Notes: generated from the letters alone by a model not told the origin. DNA of 6,007 bases from Gemmatimonadota bacterium (GCA_022573095.1 JACZUR010000145.1:1-6007); one strand, 5' to 3'. Shown: positions 1 to 5,761, counted from the first letter of the stretch. Numbers and translations: made by a program.

Positions 1-273
1 GGTAGAACCAACTATCGGATCACCGCCTATGTTGGACATCGGAAGCGGCCACGGGATTTCCACGAGATCTGGAAGCTTGTAGATACGGATCGGCACGGTA
101 CCGTCCGCCGATATTCGGAATGCGACCGCCTCCGCCGACGGTGCGCCGCCGTCCTGTTGTCTTAGGGCGGACATCTGCGGTGTGGGTCCCGGGGGGTTAC
201 AGGATGCCGATAGCAGCGCCATCGCTATGGCGGTAAGCGTGACCGACTTGGGAACGTAGGTATTGTTCGGCAC
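1..273 (-). CDS. Putative lipoprotein, N-terminal 91 residues (3' end outside window)
   Basis: I do not recognise the family. The frame opens with GTG at 271-273, preceded by a good Shine-Dalgarno AGAGGT (277-282), and runs without a stop to the window edge. Residues 1-9 are polar with one lysine. Residues 10-24 form a hydrophobic segment ending LLSAS, followed by Cys25 and a Pro/Gly-rich stretch (NPPGPTP). This looks like a signal peptide cleaved by lipoprotein signal peptidase, with Cys25 as the lipidated residue. The lipobox is imperfect: Ser is at -3, with Leu at -4. After a low-complexity linker (about 26-50), residues 51-91 look like the start of a folded beta-rich domain (DGTVPIRIYKLPDLVEIPWP). 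That could be a propeller-type extracytoplasmic protein, but this is a guess. It starts 11 bases after the rsfS stop, so it is probably the next gene of the same operon. Confidence 0.7.
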   Translation of the reverse strand, partial: MPNNTYVPKSVTLTAIAMALLSASCNPPGPTPQMSALRQQDGGAPSAEAVAFRISADGTVPIRIYKLPDLVEIPWPLPMSNIGGDPIVGST

Positions 274-276
274 GTT

Positions 277-282
277 ACCTCT
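277..282 (-). promoter_or_regulatory. Ribosome binding site of the lipoprotein gene
   Basis: AGAGGT lies in the 11-base gap after the rsfS stop and ends 3 bases before the GTG at 271-273. It is the main reason for choosing this GTG, since the reading frame has no ATG start upstream of the hydrophobic segment. Confidence 0.6.
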
Positions 283-284
283 GA

Positions 285-692
285 CTAGCGCCGCTGGCTC
301 GACGAACCATCGAAAACGAGCGGCGCGTCGCCCCACAGTCTCTCGAGTTGGTAAAATTCCCTTAGCTCGGGGTGGAACACGTGAACTACGAAGTCAACGA
401 AGTCGAGGAGCACCCAGCGCCCCCTCTCGCTTCCCTCAGTGTGATGCAGTCTCACCCGTCGCGCTGCCAGACCATCGATCACGCGTTCCCCGAGGGCTCG
501 GACGTGGACGGGGGATGAACCAGACGCAATGATGAAGTAATCCGTTGCGCTGCTAATCTCGCGGAGATCGAGCACAACGACGTCGCTGGCTTTATGGTCT
601 TCCAGTACGGAGGCTGCCACCAGCACATCGCTCGAAACCTTGGTTTCAGTCGGGACGACCCTTTCTCTGTTGACGGTGACATCCGCCTTCAC
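285..692 (-). CDS. rsfS: Ribosome silencing factor RsfS (Iojap/YbeB family)
   Basis: RsfS binds protein L14 on the 50S subunit and blocks 30S joining, which lowers translation during starvation or stationary phase. The 135-residue product has the family core: ASDVVVLDLREISSATDYF at about 35-53 followed by IIASG, then WVLLDFVDFVVHVFHPELRE and FYQLERLWGDAP in the C-terminal half. Both blocks are hallmarks of the family. Residues 1-22 form an extra N-terminal stretch before the usual start of the fold, and a GTG at codon 23 is an alternative start. I prefer the upstream GTG because it overlaps the stop of the preceding fatty-acid-kinase gene as GTGA (a 4-base overlap), with GAGG about 12 bases upstream, the usual arrangement for translational coupling. 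rsfS is often found beside nadD in other bacteria; nadD is not seen here. Confidence 0.93.
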   Translation of the reverse strand: MKADVTVNRERVVPTETKVSSDVLVAASVLEDHKASDVVVLDLREISSATDYFIIASGSSPVHVRALGERVIDGLAARRVRLHHTEGSERGRWVLLDFVDFVVHVFHPELREFYQLERLWGDAPLVFDGSSSQRR

Positions 693-2500
693 TCGGTTTC
701 ATCCTCGATCTGATAGAAAACGCCCCAGCAACCGGGTCCCACGTGCACACCGATCGCCGGAGTCACCTGGCCCGTGACAATCTCTCGCGGAGCAAATCTC
801 GCGACAATCTCAGTCTCGAGTTCTTTGGCGATTTCAGGTGCATCGCCGTGGACGATTCCGACTCGCAATTGCCGCGGTACCGGCGTCAAACGTTCTTCGA
901 GGTGTTCAAGAAACCGAGCCATCACCGCATCGCGTCCCCGCACTCTGTCCAGTGGTTCAATCCGTCCCTCGTTGCTGAGTTCAAGAATTGGCTTGATGTC
1001 CAGCAAGCCGCCGATCCAAGCCTTGCCGCGGCTCACTCTTCCCGACCGAAGCAGGTTGTCGAATCGATCGACGGTAAACAGTCCTCCAGAGCGTTCACGA
1101 ATGCGTTCCAGTTTAGCCACTATAGACTTGGCATCGAGACCCTCTCGCGCCAGCTCCGCAGCTTTGAGAACCAACAACCCCAGACCCAGAGATACCGAGC
1201 GGGAATCAAAGAACGTGAGATCCCTGATTCCCAAATTTCGGCCGGCCGCCTGTGCGGACGCCATGGTACCCGAGAGGGCTGACGACAGCGAAAGGCTCAA
1301 AACGGAGTTCGAGCTCGATGATGCCTCTGAAAACGCTTCTGCAAAGGAACCGGGAGTTGGCTGGGACGTCGTGAATATCGCGCCGTTCCTCATGCTTTCG
1401 TAGATCCGTTTGGTTTCGGGATCGATGCGGTCGCGGTAAGTCTTCTCGCCTTCAACGACCTGCAATGGAACCATGATAATTCCTAGGCCGTCGATTATCT
1501 CGTCCGGGAGATCACACGAGGAATCCACTACGATGCTCATCCTGGCGTCTGTCTTGTGGAGTGCTTGGTGCTGTTCGCGCATGTCGTCCGCCTTCGAAAA
1601 TTCCAGCGGCCCCCAGGTCTCGGCTAGTTCAAAAACGTCATCTGGTGTGTCTGTGTGTATGTGCACCTTCAGGAGGTCCTCGTTACAGAGTACTACCAGT
1701 GAACCACCGAATTTCCTTAGTTGGTGGCGCGCTTCCGTAGCCGTTGGAAGGCTCGAACTCCGTACTAGAAACTCGGTGCAGTACTGAAAGTCTTGTTCGG
1801 AGGCTACCACTGCCCGGGCGGCCGCCGCCGGCTCAGAATAAGTGGCCGATTGTTCCAATTGGATCGGCATGCCGTCGATAAGTCTAACGATCCCCTCTAA
1901 GAGGCGCACGAACCCTTTAGCTCCGGCGTCCACAACCCCGGCGATCTTCAGCACTTCCAGAAGCTCGGGCGTTCTGTTCAGCGAGCTACGTGCGCTTTCA
2001 AGAATGCGATGCATGAGTTCAGCGACGTTATGGGTGTCCGTGGACACCTCTTCCGCCGCACTCGCAGTGTCACGGCAGACGGTTAGGATAGTTCCCTCGA
2101 CCGGGTCGTCTAGCGAGGCGAAGAGTTGATCGGCTCCGTTGCGTAGCGCTTTGGCTACCTCTTCGGCTGAGGCGACCCGTTTGTCTCCGATCGAGTAATG
2201 GAATCCAAGCAGAAACTGGGATAGGAGCATGCCGGAGTTTCCGCGTGCGGAAAAAACACAGGCATCGGCCATCGCCCGCGTTACCGTGGGAAGGTCCGGT
2301 TTGTGGAGCAACCGCACCGAGTTGGCCACAGCCCTTAGCGTCGCCGAGAAATTCGTCCCCGTGTCACCGTCCGGGACGGGGAAGACATTGATGCGATTGA
2401 GATCTTCGCGTCCGATCTCCACCCAATCCGCGGCTGCCAGCAGCGAGCGGCGCATCCGCTCGCCGTCCAGATATGCAATTGCCACGGACGGTACGGTCAC
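689..2500 (-). CDS. Fatty acid kinase fusion: FakA-like DAK2 domain plus FakB-like DegV domain
   Basis: In Firmicutes, FakA phosphorylates fatty acids held by the separate protein FakB, feeding acyl-phosphate into phospholipid synthesis. Here both halves are in one 603-residue chain. Residues about 10-210 are the DAK2 kinase domain, with the nucleotide/metal motif NVFPVPDGDTGTN (38-50), SARGNSG (84-90), EGTIL (135-139) and DAGAKG (191-196). Residues about 230-312 match the FakA middle domain: YCTEF with Cys241 and KVHIHTD with His280 and His282. These correspond to the zinc-binding Cys and His residues described for FakA, and the domain ends in MREQH. Residues about 321-600 are DegV: DSSCDLP (326-332), TSQPTPGSF (378-386), SSALSGT (406-412), FDSRS (431-435), GRVS (487-490) and IKPIL (502-506). 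The usual FakA C-terminal FakB-docking domain is absent, and DegV occupies its place. The GTG start directly abuts the rplI stop. The substrate is inferred from homology only. Confidence 0.88.
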   Translation of the reverse strand: MTVPSVAIAYLDGERMRRSLLAAADWVEIGREDLNRINVFPVPDGDTGTNFSATLRAVANSVRLLHKPDLPTVTRAMADACVFSARGNSGMLLSQFLLGFHYSIGDKRVASAEEVAKALRNGADQLFASLDDPVEGTILTVCRDTASAAEEVSTDTHNVAELMHRILESARSSLNRTPELLEVLKIAGVVDAGAKGFVRLLEGIVRLIDGMPIQLEQSATYSEPAAAARAVVASEQDFQYCTEFLVRSSSLPTATEARHQLRKFGGSLVVLCNEDLLKVHIHTDTPDDVFELAETWGPLEFSKADDMREQHQALHKTDARMSIVVDSSCDLPDEIIDGLGIIMVPLQVVEGEKTYRDRIDPETKRIYESMRNGAIFTTSQPTPGSFAEAFSEASSSSNSVLSLSLSSALSGTMASAQAAGRNLGIRDLTFFDSRSVSLGLGLLVLKAAELAREGLDAKSIVAKLERIRERSGGLFTVDRFDNLLRSGRVSRGKAWIGGLLDIKPILELSNEGRIEPLDRVRGRDAVMARFLEHLEERLTPVPRQLRVGIVHGDAPEIAKELETEIVARFAPREIVTGQVTPAIGVHVGPGCWGVFYQIEDETE

Positions 2501-2944
2501 CTACTCCTTAACGATCCACACCCGAATCTCAGCGCGGACCTCCGGGTGGAGACGTATTCCCACCTTGAACGAGCCGAGTTCGCGCAACGGATGGTCGAGC
2601 TCGATGGATCTCTTGTCTATGCTGAACCCGCGTTCGCCGAGCATCGCTGCGATGTCTGCCGAACTGACTGAGCCGAACAGCTTGTCGCCCTCGCCGGCCT
2701 TGACCGTGAAGGTGAGGGACAGGTCGGCGAGCCTGCTGGTAAGCTCTTCGGCGTCAGCCTTTTGGATTGCGAGCTTCGTAGCGCGATGTTTTGTCTCAGC
2801 ATCGACGCGGCGTTTGTTGCCCGCGGTTGCCGGAAACGCAAGTCCGTGGGGGATGAGGTAATTGCGGCCGTAGCCGCTTTTCACTTTCACGACGTCCCCG
2901 GCTCTTCCTAAATCAGTGATATCTTTCCTCAGAATCAGTTCCAT
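2501..2944 (-). CDS. rplI: 50S ribosomal protein L9 (bL9)
   Basis: L9 binds 23S rRNA near the base of the L1 stalk and reaches out from the large subunit, helping to keep reading frame and ribosome spacing. The 147-residue product has the usual length. Residues 1-47 are the N-terminal rRNA-binding domain with the family signature GRAGDVVKVKSGYGRNYLIP. A charged helical linker follows (about 42-75), then the C-terminal domain with GDKLFGSVSSADIA and the ending VGIRLHPEVRAEIRVWIVKE. The ATG start is preceded by AAGGA (2948-2952), which overlaps the stop codon of the upstream membrane-protein gene. The two genes are separated by 6 bases. Its own last codons supply the ribosome binding site of the next gene. 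Confidence 0.97.
   Translation of the reverse strand: MELILRKDITDLGRAGDVVKVKSGYGRNYLIPHGLAFPATAGNKRRVDAETKHRATKLAIQKADAEELTSRLADLSLTFTVKAGEGDKLFGSVSSADIAAMLGERGFSIDKRSIELDHPLRELGSFKVGIRLHPEVRAEIRVWIVKE
2504..2509 (-). promoter_or_regulatory. Ribosome binding site embedded in the 3' end of rplI
   Basis: AAGGAG encodes the last two residues of L9 (Lys-Glu) and is followed by the TAG stop and then at once by the GTG start of the DAK2-DegV gene. Only the three stop-codon bases separate the site from the start. This is shorter than usual and suggests that the second gene is translated by ribosomes finishing rplI. Confidence 0.55.
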
Positions 2945-2950
2945 CTATCC

Positions 2951-3886
2951 TTACCTGTTAGCGGCGGCTTTAGCCCACCTATTTCTCAGATTAACTCCGC
3001 TGTCCACAATTCCCAGCATCACCGCACCTGCCACCATGACCGGCAACATGAATAGCAGAGCGACCCAGATCAAGGCATAGACTATGAAACCGGCTCCGGC
3101 GGCCGACATTAGAAACGAGACTACAGCTGCCCCCCGGAGGGCGTAGAGTGCGCCTGCCACTAGCAGTACATTACTTGCCGCTAGCTTGACAGCGGAGAGC
3201 TTCGGGATGAGCAGGACGACCAGAGGTATCACCGCAGCCCATCCGAGCTGTTCGCTAAAGCTGAAATCTCTCAATCTCGCTAGTGGTCTGCCCGACGGTT
3301 TTCTCGACACACGGTGGTACAACGAGTTCACAAGCGCAAAACCCGCTATCATCTGCAGTGCGATGATCGCTGGGAAATAGTCAGCTATGATTCGCGGTAC
3401 GCTCGCTAGAGGCGGTTGACTCAACATGGTACTTGTAAGCACGGGAGAGACCTCCTGGCCGGACGGTGTCATCCAGATCCGGGCGGAAAGCAGGCCCGAA
3501 ATTTCGTGTTCCACCAGCCACCGTGTATCGGTCCACGAGAGTTTCAGGGCCACGTATCCCATTGCTACAGTGACGGTGGCCAGCGCGACTGCCAGCAGCG
3601 AACGGTGCGTAGTACTCCACCGCGACACGAAGGAGCCGATGGCGAATGCGCCGGCGCCTATCAGCGACGCGGCACGGAGCGTCTGGTCGGGTAGAGGACC
3701 AGTGCTCAGAAGCCACCAGATGCCGAAGCCACCGCAGACCGTCAGCAACAGAATTTCATTGCGGGTGCTTGGATGTGAGGCCGCCATCAGGAGCACGAGC
3801 GGCAGGGCCAGCAAAGCGGGGTTGCCGAACACCGCAAAGAGGACTAGTCCGAGGGCAAGCCGGCCGATCCCGGCTCGCGCGGCCAT
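2951..3886 (-). CDS. DUF2232 family integral membrane protein
   Basis: This is a 311-residue polytopic membrane protein of unknown function. Hydrophobic segments can be seen at about 10-35, 45-62, 71-88, 96-116, 170-190, 214-229, 236-260 and 262-294, so roughly eight spans. The C-terminal third carries features I associate with DUF2232: the amphipathic RLRDFSFSEQLGW (204-216) before a membrane segment, ALYALRGAAVV (246-256), and the cytoplasmic-looking ending GIVDSGVNLRNRW (292-304). Proteins of this family are often encoded between rpsR and rplI, as here, which supports the call. The ATG start follows the S6-S18 stop after 2 bases, with AGG (3892-3894) as ribosome binding site inside that gene's last codons. 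The role is unknown; a link to the envelope or to membrane-associated ribosomes would be speculation. Confidence 0.8.
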   Translation of the reverse strand: MAARAGIGRLALGLVLFAVFGNPALLALPLVLLMAASHPSTRNEILLLTVCGGFGIWWLLSTGPLPDQTLRAASLIGAGAFAIGSFVSRWSTTHRSLLAVALATVTVAMGYVALKLSWTDTRWLVEHEISGLLSARIWMTPSGQEVSPVLTSTMLSQPPLASVPRIIADYFPAIIALQMIAGFALVNSLYHRVSRKPSGRPLARLRDFSFSEQLGWAAVIPLVVLLIPKLSAVKLAASNVLLVAGALYALRGAAVVSFLMSAAGAGFIVYALIWVALLFMLPVMVAGAVMLGIVDSGVNLRNRWAKAAANR

Positions 3887-3888
3887 AC

Positions 3889-4461
3889 CTACCTGCTCCG
3901 CACTCCGGTTGCCGTAATCAGAGCTAGGAACCGGGCGCGTTTGATCGCAATAGACAGCTTTCTCTGTTGTCGGGCTGTGTTACCCGACACTCTGCGTGGG
4001 AGTATCTTGCCGGTGTCGGTTGTAAACCTAGAGAGAGATCTTTCGTCTTTATAATCGAAAACTCGAGGCCGGTCGCGATCGCGATATTCTCTACCGGAAT
4101 CACGGGACTCGTCCCGTTTCTCCGACTCATCGGCAGGTTTGTCCTCTTGCAGCGGCTCCTCGGGGTTCTCCTCATGCAGCACTATTAGGTAGCGCAGAAC
4201 CTGCGCATCGAGCTTTAGCACGCGTTCGAACTCCACGAGCGTTTCGGGAGACGTCTCGAGATCGACGACGACGTAATGTCCCGTCTCACTCTTCCGGATC
4301 TGGTAGGCCAGCGTTCTCTTGCCCCAGTGATTGGTGCCGAGCACCGGGGTCTTGACGGCTTTTGTCTTCAGTAGGCTGTGAAACTGATCGAGCTTGGAGT
4401 CGATCTCCTTCTCTTCGAGGGAGCCGTCGAAAATATAGACAATCTCGTAGCGACGAGGCAT
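3889..4461 (-). CDS. rpsF-rpsR: Fused ribosomal proteins S6 and S18 (bS6-bS18)
   Basis: One uninterrupted 190-residue frame encodes two 30S platform proteins that normally come from separate genes and bind 16S rRNA as a heterodimer. Residues 1-96 are S6: RRYEIVYIFDGSLEEKEI (3-20), the conserved HWGKRTLAYQI (45-55), GHYVVVDLE (61-69) and VLRYLIVL (88-95). Residues 97-134 are a charged linker, acidic first (EENPEEPLQED) and Arg/Asp-rich later (RDRDRPR). Residues 135-190 are S18: DYKDERSLSRF, GKILPRRVSGN (151-161), RQQRKLSIAIKRARFLALI (164-182). The basic or Cys-containing N-terminal segment usual in S18 is missing. The ATG at 4459-4461 is chosen over an in-frame ATG at 4501-4503 because it has a strong ribosome binding site and matches the S6 N-terminus. 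No ATG, GTG or TTG lies in frame between the last S6 strand and the S18 core. The downstream membrane-protein gene follows after 2 bases. Confidence 0.92.
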   Translation of the reverse strand: MPRRYEIVYIFDGSLEEKEIDSKLDQFHSLLKTKAVKTPVLGTNHWGKRTLAYQIRKSETGHYVVVDLETSPETLVEFERVLKLDAQVLRYLIVLHEENPEEPLQEDKPADESEKRDESRDSGREYRDRDRPRVFDYKDERSLSRFTTDTGKILPRRVSGNTARQQRKLSIAIKRARFLALITATGVRSR

Positions 4462-4466
4462 AAACA

Positions 4467-4474
4467 CCTTCCTT
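4467..4474 (-). promoter_or_regulatory. Ribosome binding site of the S6-S18 gene
   Basis: AAGGAAGG ends 5 bases before the ATG at 4459-4461. It fixes the start at MPRRYEIV, the expected beginning of S6, and makes the 14-residue longer in-frame form unlikely. Confidence 0.8.
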
Positions 4475-4485
4475 TGGTCTGGGCG

Positions 4486-4511
4486 ACCCCTCCATGGTGC
4501 CATGGCGGGGT
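4486..4511 (-). promoter_or_regulatory. Leader hairpin before the S6-S18 start (candidate autoregulatory site)
   Basis: On the transcript, ACCCC-G-CCATG pairs with CATGG-A-GGGGT around a GCAC loop, giving 5 + 5 base pairs with one G-A mismatch. The hairpin ends 11 bases upstream of the ribosome binding site. A shorter hairpin GGTC-GCCCA-GACC (4476-4488) overlaps its 3' arm, so the two cannot form together. In several bacteria the S6:S18 complex represses its own mRNA through a structured leader with a conserved CCG triplet, and a CCG lies in the 5' arm here. I have not shown that this fits the known motif; the regulatory role is an inference. Confidence 0.4.
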
Positions 4512-4521
4512 AGGTGGCAAG

Positions 4522-4537
4522 TTTTCGCGAGCGAAAA
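4522..4537 (-). repeat. Short inverted repeat in the ychF to S6-S18 gap
   Basis: TTTTCGC and GCGAAAA are exact reverse complements separated by two bases. As RNA it would give a 6-bp stem with a 4-base loop. There is no following T-run on the minus strand, so it does not look like a terminator for ychF. It sits just downstream of the weak promoter-like elements, where it could be a protein-binding operator or part of a structured 5' leader. Confidence 0.4.
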
Positions 4538-4565
4538 TCTACACTGGCAGCGGCACCCGCGGCAA
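4536..4565 (-). promoter_or_regulatory. Weak candidate promoter for the S6-S18 operon
   Basis: TTGCCG (4560-4565) and TAGATT (4536-4541) are 18 bases apart. Each matches four of six positions of the -35 and -10 consensus. The location, just after the ychF stop and about 75 bases before the ribosomal gene, is reasonable. The match is weak, and transcription could equally continue from ychF because no terminator is seen between the two genes. Confidence 0.25.
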
Positions 4566-4572
4566 CCCTTTG

Positions 4573-5673
4573 CTAGACATTGAACCGGAAAAGGAGAATA
4601 TCTCCATCGGTGACAGGGTAATCACGTCCCTCACCTCGCACCAGCCCGCGATCCCTAGCGCTCTTGTAAGAACCGGCGGCGACGAACTCCTCCCAGTGAA
4701 TGGTTTCCGCTCTGATGAACCCGCGTTGGAAGTCGGAGTGGATCTCTCCCGCGGCATCAAACGCCGTCAATCCTTTCTTCAGCGTCCAGGCCCGGACTTC
4801 ATTATCGCCAATGGTAAAGAACGTCTCTAAGTCGAGTAGCTTATATCCCGTTTTGATAAGTCGGTTCAATCCCGGTTCGTCGAGACCGACAGCCTGACGA
4901 AAATCTCCCTGTTCGGCCGGGTCGATCGCGGTCAACTCGGCTTCGAACTTCGCCGCGAACACTACGATTTCCGCTTCTTCGTGGTGTTCCCGGGCTGTTT
5001 CTCTCAGCTGTTCAATCATCGCCGTATTGCCATCGGGTAGGTCTTTTTCCGAGATGTTGGCCGCGTAGAGAACCGGTTTGACAGTCAACAATCCGAGTTG
5101 TCTGAGCCTTACTTTCTCTTCGTCCGCCGAGACCGCGTCGCGCGCACCTCTTCCCGCTTCCAGTTCTTTGATCACGCGAGTCAATAAGCGGGCTTCAGCC
5201 TCGCTTTCCTTGTCGCCTGACCGCGCCGATTTTTGCACTCTGTCGAGCCGTCTCTCTACAACTGCCAGGTCGGCCAGAGCGAGTTCGGTGGTAATGATGT
5301 CGTGGTCTCTGCGCGGGTCGGCGGGTCCCGCTACATATGCAACTTCCGGGTCGTCGAAGCAGCGAACGACGTGAACGATTGCGTCGACTTCCCTGATATG
5401 GCTGAGGAACTGGTTGCCCAGGCCTTCGCCCTCGCTTGCGCCTGCAACCAGGCCGGCGATGTCGACGAATTCCACTACGGCGGGGATGCACTCTTTCGGT
5501 TTCACCAGTGCATTGAGGCTGAGTAGCCGAGCGTCGGGGATTGAAACCGTGCCGACGTTCGGGTCTACCGTGCAGAAAGGATAGTTCTCAGCCGAGACCT
5601 CGGAGTTGGTCAGGGCGTTGAAGAGGGTCGATTTCCCGACATTCGGGAGTCCTATTATTCCGAGTCGAAGCAA
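4573..5673 (-). CDS. ychF: Ribosome-binding ATPase YchF (Obg family)
   Basis: YchF is a universally conserved P-loop protein that prefers ATP over GTP, binds ribosomes and affects stress responses. The 366-residue product is full length. The P-loop GLPNVGKST is at 8-16, DIAGL (G3) at 71-75 and GASEGEGLGNQFL at 78-90. NISE (206-209) matches the NxxE motif that replaces NKxD and underlies ATP specificity. A coiled-coil helical arm lies at about 125-180, and a C-terminal TGS domain at about 280-366 ends in DYPVTDGDILLFRFNV. The start is TTG (5671-5673). An in-frame TAG five codons upstream excludes any longer form, and the P-loop spacing from the N-terminus is normal for the family. The ribosome binding site is poor. 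It begins soon after the hppA terminator, and 111 bases separate its end from the S6-S18 start. Confidence 0.96.
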   Translation of the reverse strand: MLRLGIIGLPNVGKSTLFNALTNSEVSAENYPFCTVDPNVGTVSIPDARLLSLNALVKPKECIPAVVEFVDIAGLVAGASEGEGLGNQFLSHIREVDAIVHVVRCFDDPEVAYVAGPADPRRDHDIITTELALADLAVVERRLDRVQKSARSGDKESEAEARLLTRVIKELEAGRGARDAVSADEEKVRLRQLGLLTVKPVLYAANISEKDLPDGNTAMIEQLRETAREHHEEAEIVVFAAKFEAELTAIDPAEQGDFRQAVGLDEPGLNRLIKTGYKLLDLETFFTIGDNEVRAWTLKKGLTAFDAAGEIHSDFQRGFIRAETIHWEEFVAAGSYKSARDRGLVRGEGRDYPVTDGDILLFRFNV

Positions 5674-5696
5674 AGTGGCTGATCTCTAGTAAAGCC

Positions 5697-5740
5697 AAAA
5701 AATAGAAGGGGAGTTGGCGTTGCGTTACGCTCAACTCCCC
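5697..5740 (-). terminator. Intrinsic terminator of hppA
   Basis: On the minus strand GGGGAGTTG (5732-5740) pairs perfectly with CAACTCCCC (5708-5716), a 9-bp GC-rich stem. It is extended inward by GCGT/ACGC across a one-base bulge, with a 6-base loop. It is followed by the T-rich tract TTCTATTTTTT (5697-5707). It lies 21 bases past the hppA stop and is a textbook rho-independent terminator. Confidence 0.9.
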
Positions 5741-5761
5741 CAGGTGCCGATGTTTGCCGGC

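Noticed and set aside
263..532. Plus-strand open frame of 89 codons
   Set aside because: It lies opposite rsfS, whose protein is clearly recognisable, and its translation is low-complexity Arg/Ser/Pro typical of antisense shadows.
1650..1662. GT-rich run (tgtgtctgtgtgtatgtg) as a microsatellite
   Set aside because: It is short and imperfect and encodes the conserved HIHTDTPDD segment of the kinase middle domain on the minus strand.
2229..2861. Plus-strand open frame of 210 codons
   Set aside because: It is opposite rplI and the DAK2 domain, both confidently identified. Its Ser/Arg-rich translation has no recognisable motif.
3924..4175. Overlapping minus-strand frame whose basic start (MRRTPRSRCKR) faintly recalls an S18 N-terminus, hinting at a frameshift instead of a fusion
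   Set aside because: The Arg-rich look arises from reading repeated GAG Glu codons in another frame. It has no ribosome binding site, does not lead into the S18 core, and the fused frame is open with sensible codons throughout.
4462..4503. Longer in-frame N-terminus for S6 starting at the ATG at 4501-4503
   Set aside because: That ATG lies inside the leader hairpin, has no ribosome binding site, and would add 14 residues that do not resemble S6. The ATG at 4459-4461 has AAGGAAGG and matches the family start.
4521..4538. Terminator for ychF
   Set aside because: The stem is short with a tight loop, and the bases following it on the minus strand (CTTGCC) are not a T-run.
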